DNA of 64,000 nt from Nitrospina sp052156635. Its GTDB lineage: Bacteria; Nitrospinota; Nitrospinia; Nitrospinales; Nitrospinaceae. The position numbers and the translations under genes are program-made. Under the pieces are notes generated by a model that had not been told where the DNA came from, made no database searches, and saw only the letters and a program-made list of their open reading frames with translations. Numbering within the stretch: position 1 is the stretch's first letter; each line of letters starts with the position of its first letter. The DNA lies in the NCBI RefSeq assembly GCF_052156635.1, contig NZ_JBQKUO010000004.1:62001-126000 (forward strand). Direction: 5' to 3'. Below, one piece after another: positions 32,480 through 42,391 of this stretch.

Positions 32480-35152
32480 ATGCCCGCGCCTGTGGATCCA
32501 AATACACTGATCCTCACAGTCAATGTTCGACTTGCCCGTTGGCTGACCCTTCAACACAACCGCAATCAATCCGCATCTCAAAAAGTCTGGGATACACCCA
32601 GTATCATACCCTTCGATGCCTGGTTGAAAGAAACCTGGATCGCCTCCTGGCCACGCCAACACGTTCTTTCGTCCCTCCAAGCCCAAAAGCTTTGGGAACG
32701 CATCATTCAGGATGACGTGCAATCCGAACGGCTCGACATCATGCACCTTCAGGGTGCAGCTCAGGATGCGGCGAAAGCCTATGAACTGATCCAGCAATAC
32801 GAAGTAGCCGACAAACCGGATCTTTTCAACCTTTCTGACGAGGCCACCGCGTATTATCGCTGGCAGACGCAGTACCGCGACCGATTGAGACGGTGGGACG
32901 CACTCGATGCAGCAGAACTCCTGCCCGCTGTGCAAAAAAGCATGCAGGGAGGAACCATCCCGGTCCCGCTCTCCATCACCTTAGCCGGATTCGACGAAAT
33001 CACCCCGCAACTGCAACGCTTCATCAATTTTTTAAAAACACGCAACGTGAAATTTTTCTGGTATCCGGATGAACCGCCTTCTTCCGAAAAAGTCCTCTCT
33101 ACAAAGAAGGATCAATGGAAGGGTGAAGTGCGGCGTTACCCCGACCCGAAAACGGAAGTCATTCAATGCGCCCGCTGGATTCGCTCGGTCATGCAACCCG
33201 GAAAAACCATCGGCATTGTTGTCACCGAAATGGACGACTACCGTGAAATGCTGGTGCGTGAACTGAAAGCAGAACTCGCTCCTGAATCGGTTTACTGCTG
33301 GCAGGGCAAGGAAGCGCCGTTCAATATCTCGCTCGGCACATCGCTCACTCAGGAACGCATGGTGGACCTGGCACTGCAACTGCTCGCCTGTCCTCATCAC
33401 GTCTTTTCCACCCTCATGGTTTCGCAGATTCTCCGCTCGCCTTATTTTGCAGATTGGGTGAAGGAAGAGTCCGCGCGCCTGAATTGGGATCTCATCCTGC
33501 GCCGGCATCACCCCGTCCGGGTGACTTTGAATCAGTTGTTTAAATTGAAAAACCTGCAGGACAATCCCGGATTTTCCTCATTTCTTGATAAATGGAAAAA
33601 CTGGCTGGATTCAAAAGGAACACGCCGCCCGAGTGAATGGGGCAAGGCGATCGCCCGGCTGTTGCACGAGATGAACTGGCCGCGCGGTGGAAGGGGTCTT
33701 TCCAGCCGGGAATTTCAGATTCACGACGCATGGAATGAATGCCTGGATGAACTGGCCACGCTGGATGGCGTGTCGGGCAACATCGACCGTGTCACGGTCA
33801 TGACTACACTCACGCACATTGTCCGCGACAAAATCTTTCAGCCCAAAACGCGGGAGGAACCGATTCAGGTGGTCGGCCTTCTGGAATCGGCGGGCATGCA
33901 GTTCGATCATGTGTGGGTCTTAGGGGGAAACGCTGAGAATCTGCCCGCGCCCAACGATCCGAATCCATTCATTCCATTCACCTTGCAACGTCAACACCAG
34001 TTGCCGCATTGCACACCCAACCGCACACTCCGTTTTTACGAAACCATCCTGGCGCGCCTGTTGAATGCCGCACCGGACGTTCAACTGAGTGTCCCAAAAA
34101 TGATGAACGACCGCGAGCTACTGGTCAGTCCTTTATTGAAATCGATGGAACCGGTGGAGCCGGATGCCACCGCACTGCCCTCGCACCGCCTCATCGACCA
34201 ATTCCACGATCACACCCTACTGGAAGACCTTGAAGATCGACCACACATTCCGGTCACAGCAAAAGAATTGGATTTTCTAAGCGGCGGCCATTCCCTGCTG
34301 AAACATCAGGCGGAATGCCCGTTTCGCGCTTTTGCCCTGCACCGCCTCAAGGCCGAGGCCCTACAGGGGGCAGATTTCGAGATGGATGCGCTCGAACGTG
34401 GCAAACTCGTGCATCGAACCCTGGAACTATTCTGGAAACAGGTTAAAACCAAAGCCACTCTGAATACTTTGGTTGCCAATGGAACGCTCGCTGCAACGGT
34501 CGAGGCGCAGGTCAATGCGGTGCTTGCGGAAAAACCCTTTCTTTTTTTTGGACAAATGGAATTCAAAAAACTGGAACGGGAACGGCTCTGCGACCTGACG
34601 TTGGAGTGGCTTGCCGTCGAGCAGGCACGCGATGATTTTGAAGTGCTTGGCGCGGAAACCCGGATTGAGTTCACCTTGGGTGACCTGCGGCTGCGGCTCC
34701 AGATCGACCGCATCGACCGCACGGATGACCAGCAGCTCGTGCTCATCGACTACAAGACAGGGAACAAGCTTCCCGCCGATGGCTGGTACGACGAGCGTAT
34801 TCTGGAACCGCAACTGCCGCTGTACTGCCTGGCGCACCCTGCCGACGCCATCCTGTTCGCCAAGGTCAATAAGGGGGGATGTGCGTTTAAAGGTATAGGA
34901 CGCGACGGCCTCGACTTACCCGGAATCAACAATAAACCTCCAGACAAGGGCGGGTTCAATGACTGGGACCATGCCGTATCAGTATGGCGGGATCGCATGC
35001 AGGAGCTTGCCACACAATTTCTGGAAGGAAAGGTTCAGGTCGATCCGGTGCCCTCCCCCAGCCCCTGCGACCGTTGCGAGTTGAGTACGTTGTGCCGCAA
35101 AGCCGAACTGCTGATTGCAGCATCTATCGAAGACGAAGGGGACGATTCATGA
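32480..35152 (+). CDS. AddB-like PD-(D/E)XK nuclease, DNA repair protein
   Basis: This 890-residue protein begins with a degenerate helicase-like region (NVRLARWLTLQHNRNQSASQ, then PFDAWLKETW). It ends with a RecB-family nuclease: Cys-containing HQAECPFRAFALHRL, DYKTG in LVLIDYKTGNKLP, and the cysteine cluster CDRCELSTLCRK that with the first cysteine should hold an iron-sulfur cluster. This is the layout of AddB-like double-strand-break repair subunits. The last four bases overlap the start of the RecB-like helicase gene, so the two are a functional pair. The family sometimes carries only the generic name of probable DNA repair protein. Confidence 0.85.
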   Translation: MPAPVDPNTLILTVNVRLARWLTLQHNRNQSASQKVWDTPSIIPFDAWLKETWIASWPRQHVLSSLQAQKLWERIIQDDVQSERLDIMHLQGAAQDAAKAYELIQQYEVADKPDLFNLSDEATAYYRWQTQYRDRLRRWDALDAAELLPAVQKSMQGGTIPVPLSITLAGFDEITPQLQRFINFLKTRNVKFFWYPDEPPSSEKVLSTKKDQWKGEVRRYPDPKTEVIQCARWIRSVMQPGKTIGIVVTEMDDYREMLVRELKAELAPESVYCWQGKEAPFNISLGTSLTQERMVDLALQLLACPHHVFSTLMVSQILRSPYFADWVKEESARLNWDLILRRHHPVRVTLNQLFKLKNLQDNPGFSSFLDKWKNWLDSKGTRRPSEWGKAIARLLHEMNWPRGGRGLSSREFQIHDAWNECLDELATLDGVSGNIDRVTVMTTLTHIVRDKIFQPKTREEPIQVVGLLESAGMQFDHVWVLGGNAENLPAPNDPNPFIPFTLQRQHQLPHCTPNRTLRFYETILARLLNAAPDVQLSVPKMMNDRELLVSPLLKSMEPVEPDATALPSHRLIDQFHDHTLLEDLEDRPHIPVTAKELDFLSGGHSLLKHQAECPFRAFALHRLKAEALQGADFEMDALERGKLVHRTLELFWKQVKTKATLNTLVANGTLAATVEAQVNAVLAEKPFLFFGQMEFKKLERERLCDLTLEWLAVEQARDDFEVLGAETRIEFTLGDLRLRLQIDRIDRTDDQQLVLIDYKTGNKLPADGWYDERILEPQLPLYCLAHPADAILFAKVNKGGCAFKGIGRDGLDLPGINNKPPDKGGFNDWDHAVSVWRDRMQELATQFLEGKVQVDPVPSPSPCDRCELSTLCRKAELLIAASIEDEGDDS

Positions 35153-38100
35153 GCGGACGCATTCACGATCAGGACCAGCGCGACCGCGCCCTCGATGCCA
35201 CGCAGTCCTTCATCGTACAGGCCCCGGCAGGCTCTGGCAAAACCGAGTTGCTGATCCAGCGTTTTCTGAAATTGCTGGCACGGGTGGAAAAACCGGAGCA
35301 CATCCTCGCCATGACGTTCACCCGCAAGGCCGCGGGTGAAATGCAGACGCGCATCGTTCAGGCATTGATCACGGCGGCGCAGGGCGAACCGCCGGAATCC
35401 GAACACAGCCGACAAACCTATCGGCTGGCGCTGGAAGTGTTGAAGCAGGACGCCCGTCACGAATGGAACCTTCTCGACAACCCTATCCGCCTCAAAATCC
35501 AGACCATCGATTCCTTCTGCATGTCCCTGATCAAACAAACGCCCGTGCTCTCCGGCATCGGTTCCCTGCTCTCCATCGAAGAAAATGCCGACAACTTGTA
35601 CCGGCAAACGGCGCAGCGCATGCTGGCACGATTGGAAGAGGCGTCGCCAACAGGGGACGCGGTGCGCCGGCTACTGAAACGCCTCGACAACAACAAAAGC
35701 AAATTTCTGGACCGGATGATCCAACTGCTGCAAAAACGCGATCGCTGGATGCTGACCTTTTTCGAAAATCGCCTCGAAACCCCTTCCTCCACGGAAAGCC
35801 GCGACGATCAGGAGCAGGCGTTGAGCGAACTGGTGGAGGCCCGTTTGCAGGCAGCGGACGCCCTGTTATCCGATGCACTGAAAGCCCAGCTCCTGCCCTT
35901 TTTCCGTTATGCGGGGGAAAACATCCATGCCAACCAACCTGAAAGCGACCTGGCCACTCTGAAAGACCTTACGGAATTCCCAGAACCTCTTTCCTCTCGT
36001 TTGTCGATCTGGAAAACCATCGCCAGCATGCTGGTTACGGATGGCGGTACGGTTAGAAAGAAAATGGACAAGCGGATGGGATTCCCCTCTAAAACCGATG
36101 GCGGCAATCAGGACCTGAAGCAGGGGTATCAAAATATATTGGAATCACTTGGTTCGGACTCAGGGTTGATCGCGGTTTTGAATGACATCAAATCCCTACC
36201 GGAGCCACGCTTCGAAGATTCCGACTGGGAATTTCTCGAGTCCATGTTCCACCTGCTTCCGGAAATCGAGAAAGCCTTAAGGCAGGTGTTCATCCAGAGC
36301 GGCAACACCGACTACTCGGAGCTGTCCCTGTCTGCATTGACTTCGCTGGGTGGGGAGATGACGCCGACGGAACTGTTGTTGAAATACGACGTCAAGCTGC
36401 ACCACATTCTGGTCGATGAATTTCAGGACACGTCCTACAAACAATACAAGCTGCTGTCCCTGCTCACCGAGGGCTGGACGCCGGACGATGGACGCACGCT
36501 GTTCATCGTCGGCGACCCCATGCAGTCCATCTATCGCTTTCGTGATGCGGAGGTCTCTTTCTTCAACAAAGTGAAGCAGAATGGAATCGGTCCCGTCAGC
36601 CTGGTGCCGTTGCAATTGAGTTCCAATTTTCGATCGCAGGCGCACCTCGTCCACTGGGTCAATGCCTGTTTCGAAACGTTGGAGCGGGAGACAGAGTCCG
36701 GGGGCACCGCCGATCTGGAAGGCGCCATCGGCTACGAGCCTTCGCATGCGGAGCGTGCCGCCACCACCGAACAGGCGGTGGTGTATCATCCTTTTATAAA
36801 AACCGAAGCCGAACAGGAAGCGTTTCAGCTTGTGGATGTGATCCGCGGTCTGCAAACCGACCATCCCGACGCCACGACCGCGATTCTGGTGCGATCGCGC
36901 ACCCATCTGGAATCGCTCATGCCGCACCTGCAGGAGGCGGGCATCCCTCTCCGCGCCGAGAACATCGACAAGATCACCGACCGTTCCGCCATCCTCGACC
37001 TGTGGTCGCTCATGCGCGCCCTGCTCGATCCACACGACCGCATCGCCTGGCTGTCGATCCTCCGCGCCCCCTGGTGCGGCCTCCATCTGGAAGATCTGCA
37101 ACGGTTGTGCCTGCTTGACACCAGCACTCCCTTATGGAAATTGATGAGCGAACCGTCGCGGCAACAGACTTTAACCACCGACGGACAGGCCCGGCTGGCA
37201 CGCATGTTGAAAAAGTTAATGCCGGTTATCGACGCCCTGCCCGGCGAAAACTTTCGCGATCTGTTGGAAGGTTGCTGGATCGATCTCGGCGGACCCGCCT
37301 GCGTCGAGCGCAGCCAGTGGCCGGACATCGAGGTGTTTTTCGGAGAGGTTTCCAAGACGCTCGACATAGGCGACTACGACACGCTGTACCGTTTCGATCG
37401 CGTGCTCGAAAGGTTGTACGCCAGCCCACCGGCGTTGGAAGGCAGTCCTGTGCGGATCATGACCATGCATCAGGCCAAGGGGCTGGAGTTCGATTTCGTG
37501 TTGTTACCGGGTCTCGGCAAGAAAACGGGCAAGGACGAAAAGCAATTGATTTTCTGGCTGACCCACCAAAAACACATGCTATTCGCCCCCATTCAGGAAA
37601 CCGGCGAAAAAGATTCCGCCATCTATAAATTTTTAAACACTCTCAATAAAGCTCGCGATCAGCATGAGATGCGCCGCCTGCTCTACGTCTCCGTCACCCG
37701 CGCGAAACAGCAACTGCATTTGTTCGGGAACGTGACCTTGGACAATGAAGCCGGTGAAATCAAGAATCCGCCCACCAACTCCATGCTGGGGCACCTGTGG
37801 CCCCATGTACAAACCGGATGGGCGGAAAAGTTGAGGATGAGTTCGACCGGAGGGTCCTCCCAATACCGCCCCAAACCGAAGCCGCCGCATCTGCGCCGGC
37901 TGGCCAGGGAGTTCCAGCCACCCACACCGCCGCCCGATATCGAGACCGGACGGCCGTTGGACATTCGCGAGGAACGCGAGGACCGGCCTCCTTACTACTG
38001 GGCGGGCAATGAGGCGCGGTTTCTCGGCAACGTACTGCACCGGTGCTTCAAGGACATCGCGGATCAGGGACTCGCTGCATGGGATGCAAAAAAACCGGAA

Positions 38101-38550
38101 TCCATGAAAACCGCGTTCAAGACCGCCCTGCTGAACGAAGGCCTGCCATTTGACCGGGCAGAGGCCGTGGCTGAAAAGGGGGTGCGGGCCCTTCAGAACA
38201 TATTGGCAGATGAGAAAGTGGGGCGCTGGATTTTATCCGCTCACGTAGATGCAAAAAGCGAATTCGCCCTCACCTATGCTAAAGACTCGATTTATTCCAA
38301 CCGCATTCTCGATCGGACATTTGTGGATGAACAAGGGGTACGTTGGATTATAGATTACAAAACCGGCGAACACGAGGGAAGCGAACTGGATGCTTTCTTC
38401 GAAGCGGAAAGAGAGCGATACAAAACACAATTGCAGGCGTATGCAGAAATCCTGAAGGCACGAGGGGAACAAAGGCCCATCAGACTGGCCTTGTACTATC
38501 CCCTTCACCGCCGTATGGTGGAAGTCCCCGACATAAACGGCGACGGGTGA
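35149..38550 (+). CDS. RecB/AddA-like UvrD-family helicase-nuclease
   Basis: This 1133-residue ATP-dependent DNA helicase belongs to superfamily 1. Motifs are APAGSGKTELLIQRF (I), MTFTRKAAGEM (Ia), LVDEFQDTSYKQY (II), IVGDPMQSIYRFRDAEVS (III), IMTMHQAKGLEFDFVLLPG (V) and LLYVSVTRAKQQL (VI). The C-terminal nuclease has WIIDYKTGEHEG. The start at 35149 overlaps the upstream nuclease gene by four bases. Together they should resect double-strand ends for RecA-dependent repair. The pair is AddAB-like rather than RecBCD, because no RecC or RecD gene is nearby. It converges on clpB with only 17 bases between, and no terminator. Confidence 0.92.
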   Translation: MSGRIHDQDQRDRALDATQSFIVQAPAGSGKTELLIQRFLKLLARVEKPEHILAMTFTRKAAGEMQTRIVQALITAAQGEPPESEHSRQTYRLALEVLKQDARHEWNLLDNPIRLKIQTIDSFCMSLIKQTPVLSGIGSLLSIEENADNLYRQTAQRMLARLEEASPTGDAVRRLLKRLDNNKSKFLDRMIQLLQKRDRWMLTFFENRLETPSSTESRDDQEQALSELVEARLQAADALLSDALKAQLLPFFRYAGENIHANQPESDLATLKDLTEFPEPLSSRLSIWKTIASMLVTDGGTVRKKMDKRMGFPSKTDGGNQDLKQGYQNILESLGSDSGLIAVLNDIKSLPEPRFEDSDWEFLESMFHLLPEIEKALRQVFIQSGNTDYSELSLSALTSLGGEMTPTELLLKYDVKLHHILVDEFQDTSYKQYKLLSLLTEGWTPDDGRTLFIVGDPMQSIYRFRDAEVSFFNKVKQNGIGPVSLVPLQLSSNFRSQAHLVHWVNACFETLERETESGGTADLEGAIGYEPSHAERAATTEQAVVYHPFIKTEAEQEAFQLVDVIRGLQTDHPDATTAILVRSRTHLESLMPHLQEAGIPLRAENIDKITDRSAILDLWSLMRALLDPHDRIAWLSILRAPWCGLHLEDLQRLCLLDTSTPLWKLMSEPSRQQTLTTDGQARLARMLKKLMPVIDALPGENFRDLLEGCWIDLGGPACVERSQWPDIEVFFGEVSKTLDIGDYDTLYRFDRVLERLYASPPALEGSPVRIMTMHQAKGLEFDFVLLPGLGKKTGKDEKQLIFWLTHQKHMLFAPIQETGEKDSAIYKFLNTLNKARDQHEMRRLLYVSVTRAKQQLHLFGNVTLDNEAGEIKNPPTNSMLGHLWPHVQTGWAEKLRMSSTGGSSQYRPKPKPPHLRRLAREFQPPTPPPDIETGRPLDIREEREDRPPYYWAGNEARFLGNVLHRCFKDIADQGLAAWDAKKPESMKTAFKTALLNEGLPFDRAEAVAEKGVRALQNILADEKVGRWILSAHVDAKSEFALTYAKDSIYSNRILDRTFVDEQGVRWIIDYKTGEHEGSELDAFFEAERERYKTQLQAYAEILKARGEQRPIRLALYYPLHRRMVEVPDINGDG

Positions 38551-38567
38551 GGTAGCGGTGCAAATCG

Positions 38568-41195
38568 TCAGGCTTTGCGAAACACCAGGCCGTCGTTCTC
38601 TTTTTCCACGCGGATGGTGTCGCCTTCGTGAATCTTTTCATCCAGCAATTCCAGAGACAACGGGTCCTGCACGTACTTCTGAATAACCCGTTTGAGCGGC
38701 CGCGCGCCGAATACCGGATCGTAACCCTTCTCAGCCAGCCATGCCTTGGCGTCCTCGCTCAGTTCAAGCGACATGCTCCGGTCGGCAAGCCGCTTGCGCA
38801 GGTCTTCGACCTGAATATCGACGATGTCCTTTATCTGCTCGCGTGACAGGTTGCGGAAGATCACGATGTCGTCGATGCGGTTCAAAAATTCCGGGCGAAA
38901 GTGCTGACGCAACTCCTGTCGTACCGCTTCCTGAACTCTCTCGTACTCCTGGTCCCAGTCCGCCTTTCCAGCCTTTTCCAACTGACCCATCTGCATTCCG
39001 GTTTCCTGGATCATCTTGCCGGCAATATTGGACGTCATGAGCACCACGGTGTTCCTGAAATCCACCGTCTTGCCGTGCCCATCGGTCAGGCGTCCTTCGT
39101 CCAGAACCTGAAGAAACAGATTGAATACATCCGGGTGCGCTTTTTCGATTTCGTCGAAAAGCACCACGGAGTAAGGGCGGCGGCGGACGTGTTCCGTCAG
39201 GTACCCGCCTTCCTCGTAACCGACGTACCCCGGAGGCGCTCCGATGAGCCGGGCGGTCGAGTGTTTTTCCATGTACTCGGACATATCGACGCGGATCATT
39301 GCCTGTTCGTCGTCGAACAGAAACTCAGCGAGGGTTCGTGCCAATTGGGTCTTTCCCACACCCGTGGGTCCGAGAAACAGGAACGTGCCGATGGGTCGGT
39401 TCGGATCCTGGATGCCGGACCGGCTTCGGCGGATCGCGTTGGACACGGCGGTGACCGCTTCGTCCTGTCCCACCACCTTGCGGTGCAGTTGCGATTCCAT
39501 GGCCAGTAGCCGTTTCTTCTCCGACTGCATCATCTTTTCAACGGGAACACCTGTCCAGCGTGAAACAATGCTGGCGATCTCTTCCTCACCCACCTCTTCA
39601 TTCAGGATTTTCTTTTCGGTCTGAACCTGGGAAAGATGGGACTCCAGGTCCTGCAACTCTTTTTCAAGTCTTGGCAGGCTTCCATACTTCAATTCAGCGG
39701 CCTGACCCAGGCGCCCTTCCCGTTCAGCCATTTCACACTCGCGCCGGGCCTGCTCGATTTTTTCCTTCAATTCGCGTTTCTCGGCGATGACTTTCTTCTC
39801 ACTTTCCCATTGCTCCTTCATCGCATTACAGGCATCACCCAGTTTGGCGATTTCCTTTTCAATTTTCTGAAGGCGGTCCCTGGACTGCGGATCCGACTCC
39901 TTTTTCAAAGCCTCGCGCTCAATTTCCAGCTGCATCATCTTGCGCTGGTATTCGTCGATCTCTGCCGGCAGCGAATCGATCTGCATGCGCAGGCTCGAAG
40001 CCGCCTCGTCGATCAAATCGATTGCCTTGTCAGGCAGAAAGCGGTCAGAGATGTAACGATGGGACAACCGCGCCGCGGCGAGGATCGCCGCATCCTGGAT
40101 GCGCACCCCATGATGCACTTCATATTTTTCCTTGAGACCGCGCAGGATGGAAATAGTGTCTTCCACCGAAGGTTCGCCCACCAGGACGGGTTGAAACCGT
40201 CGTTCCAGCGCTGCGTCTTTTTCAATGTATTTGCGGTATTCGCGCAGGGTGGTGGCCCCAACACAATGCAGTTCCCCCCGTGCCAGTGCGGGTTTCAGCA
40301 TGTTGGAGGCGTCCATCGAACCTTCGGCCGAACCTGCACCAATGAGCGTGTGCAATTCGTCGATGAACAGGATGATCTCCCCTTCACTGCTGTTGATTTC
40401 CTTGAGCACCGCTTTCAGGCGATCTTCAAACTCGCCGCGGTACTTGGTCCCCGCTACCAACGCGGCGAGGTCCAACGCGATGATGCGTTTTTCCTTGAGG
40501 CCTTCCGGCACGTCACCATGATAAATGCGCTGGGCCAGCCCCTCCACAATGGCGGTCTTGCCCACGCCCGGCTCCCCGATCAGCACCGGATTGTTCTTGG
40601 TGCGGCGCGACAACACCTGCACCACGCGGCGGATTTCCGCATCACGGCCGATCACGGGATCGAGTTTTCCGGAACTGGCTTTCTGGGTGAGATCGATGCA
40701 GTATTTTTCAAGCACCTGGTATTTGGCTTCGGGATTCTGGTCGGTGACCCGCTGCGAACCTCGGAGGGTGGTGAGCGCCTGCAGGAGTTCTTCACGTTTG
40801 ATGCTGTGGGACTTGAACAATTTGCCCGCGCGGGATTTGCTGTCCCCCGCTACTGCAAGCAGGACGTGTTCGGCATTCAAAAATTCGTCCTTGATTTGCC
40901 GGGCTTCTTCAAAGGCCTTGTCCAGGATGCCTTTGAGGTCGGGCGAAAGATAAACCTGGCCACCGGCCCCTTCGACGCGGGGGTATTTGTTGATTTGTTC
41001 TTCCAGATCGGCCACCAGTCGCGCCTTGTCCGCGCCGACTTTGCCGATCAAAACAGGCGCAATGCCTTGGGCATCATTCAACAGCGGCACGAGCAGATGT
41101 TCGCATTCAATGGCCTGCTGGCGCTCCCCTTCGCAAAGCGACTGAGCCTCCATCACGGCGTTCTGCAATTTAATGGTCATTTTGTCGAAACGCAT
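38568..41195 (-). CDS. clpB: ClpB disaggregase
   Basis: ClpB is the hexameric AAA+ chaperone that rescues aggregated proteins with DnaK. The 875-residue protein has the double N-domain (1-150), first ATPase (GEPGVGKTAIVEGLAQR and VILFIDELHTL-like IILFIDELHTLIGAGSAEGS), middle coiled coil (about 400-525) and second ATPase (FLGPTGVGKTQLARTLAEF), with a normal length for the family. AAGGAG precedes the ATG. The only convincing promoter is sigma-70-like; I see no CIRCE repeat. It is read on the minus strand after the trxB and clpB intergenic region. Confidence 0.97.
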   Translation of the reverse strand: MRFDKMTIKLQNAVMEAQSLCEGERQQAIECEHLLVPLLNDAQGIAPVLIGKVGADKARLVADLEEQINKYPRVEGAGGQVYLSPDLKGILDKAFEEARQIKDEFLNAEHVLLAVAGDSKSRAGKLFKSHSIKREELLQALTTLRGSQRVTDQNPEAKYQVLEKYCIDLTQKASSGKLDPVIGRDAEIRRVVQVLSRRTKNNPVLIGEPGVGKTAIVEGLAQRIYHGDVPEGLKEKRIIALDLAALVAGTKYRGEFEDRLKAVLKEINSSEGEIILFIDELHTLIGAGSAEGSMDASNMLKPALARGELHCVGATTLREYRKYIEKDAALERRFQPVLVGEPSVEDTISILRGLKEKYEVHHGVRIQDAAILAAARLSHRYISDRFLPDKAIDLIDEAASSLRMQIDSLPAEIDEYQRKMMQLEIEREALKKESDPQSRDRLQKIEKEIAKLGDACNAMKEQWESEKKVIAEKRELKEKIEQARRECEMAEREGRLGQAAELKYGSLPRLEKELQDLESHLSQVQTEKKILNEEVGEEEIASIVSRWTGVPVEKMMQSEKKRLLAMESQLHRKVVGQDEAVTAVSNAIRRSRSGIQDPNRPIGTFLFLGPTGVGKTQLARTLAEFLFDDEQAMIRVDMSEYMEKHSTARLIGAPPGYVGYEEGGYLTEHVRRRPYSVVLFDEIEKAHPDVFNLFLQVLDEGRLTDGHGKTVDFRNTVVLMTSNIAGKMIQETGMQMGQLEKAGKADWDQEYERVQEAVRQELRQHFRPEFLNRIDDIVIFRNLSREQIKDIVDIQVEDLRKRLADRSMSLELSEDAKAWLAEKGYDPVFGARPLKRVIQKYVQDPLSLELLDEKIHEGDTIRVEKENDGLVFRKA

Positions 41196-41230
41196 CTTTA
41201 TTCTCCTTGCCTGAAAGCCATACTGAGAAT

Positions 41231-41259
41231 TTAATAAGATGCGCGACCGGGAGGGTCAA
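41231..41259 (-). promoter_or_regulatory. Promoter of clpB
   Basis: Minus-strand TTGACC (41254-41259) and TATTAA (41231-41236) with a 17-base spacer, 36 bases before the start. CCTTGACCC also partly resembles a heat-shock -35, but no CCCCAT-like -10 is present. Confidence 0.5.
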
Positions 41260-41313
41260 GGCAGGGGACGGGTATTTACCGCCGGTTAAAATGGGAACGG
41301 TTTTCAGGAAGGG

Positions 41314-42267
41314 TCAGGCGAGGCCCTGTTCACCCAGCCAGCGCTCGGCTTCCAGGGCAGCGGCACATCCGGCTCCCGCGGCGGTCACCGCCTGCCGGTA
41401 TTTGTGATCGTGCACGTCTCCGGCGGCAAAAACGCCTTCCACACTGGTTTCCTGGGAACCGGGTTTGATCTTGATGTAACCGGTTTCATCGAGATCGATC
41501 TGACCCTGGAAGGGTTGGGTGTTCGGCGTGTGACCGATGGCGTAAAAGATACCCGCAACCTCGATGTCCCGTGTTTCGCTGGTTTTGACATTGCGCACAC
41601 GCGCGCCGGTAACATACTGGTCTCCGATGGCGTCATCCAGCACCGTGTCCCACACCATTTCGATCTTTTCGTTTTTGAGCGCACGCTCCTGCATGATTTT
41701 GGAAGCACGTAACTCATCTCGGCGATGCACCAGATACACCACGGTGCCGAACTTGGTGAGGTAGGTGGCCTCTTCCACTGCTGTGTCGCCGCCACCGATC
41801 ACCATGAGCGGCTGATTGCGGAAAAACGGGAGCGCCCCGTCGCACACCGCACAGGCAGACATGCCCTGGTTCCACAACTTCTCTTCGTTTGGAACCCCCA
41901 TGCGTTTGGCAGTGGCGCCGGTGGAAATAATGACGGAATGGGCGAGCACTTCGGTCTTGTCGCCCTTGATACGGAAAGGACGTTTGGAGAAATCCACTTC
42001 GTGCACATCCTCCTGAACCATTTGCGTACCGAAGCGTTCCGACTGGCGACGGAACAATTGCATCAATTCAGGTCCGTTGATGCCATCAGGAAACCCGGGA
42101 TAGTTTTCGACGTCGGTGGTGGTGGTCAACTGGCCGCCTGCGGAGCCGCCGACCACGTATCCCTCATACATGAACGGTTCCAGGTTGGCCCGTGCGGCGT
42201 AAATGGCCGCGGTGTGACCCGCCGGACCCGACCCGATGATCGCTACTTTCTTTACATCCTCCGCCAT
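41314..42267 (-). CDS. trxB: Thioredoxin reductase
   Basis: This 317-residue FAD/NADPH flavoenzyme reduces thioredoxin. It shows the FAD motif AIIGSGPAGHTAAIYAARA, the redox-active CAVC (Cys139, Cys142) in GMSACAVCDGALPFF, the NADPH motif VIGGGDTAVEEATYL and the C-terminal FAD motif VEGVFAAGDVHDHKYRQ. All canonical parts are present. It lies between clpB and the thrC operon, all on the minus strand, with a 124-base gap upstream. Linkage with clpB would fit a redox and protein-quality theme, but separate promoters are likely. Confidence 0.95.
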   Translation of the reverse strand: MAEDVKKVAIIGSGPAGHTAAIYAARANLEPFMYEGYVVGGSAGGQLTTTTDVENYPGFPDGINGPELMQLFRRQSERFGTQMVQEDVHEVDFSKRPFRIKGDKTEVLAHSVIISTGATAKRMGVPNEEKLWNQGMSACAVCDGALPFFRNQPLMVIGGGDTAVEEATYLTKFGTVVYLVHRRDELRASKIMQERALKNEKIEMVWDTVLDDAIGDQYVTGARVRNVKTSETRDIEVAGIFYAIGHTPNTQPFQGQIDLDETGYIKIKPGSQETSVEGVFAAGDVHDHKYRQAVTAAGAGCAAALEAERWLGEQGLA

Positions 42268-42391
42268 GTCTCTATCCTTTCTGACTCAACAAGGGGAGCC
42301 ATCCATTATGACGACACCCGTCAGCATATCCGGTTATTGGTATTCGATGAGTTCCAAACCAAAAGGTTTCATACGGAAAGGCCCCTTCCGG

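Noticed and set aside
31091..32935. A 614-codon frame antisense to moaC-moaD-moaE
   Set aside because: Three recognised genes occupy the other strand with normal junctions.
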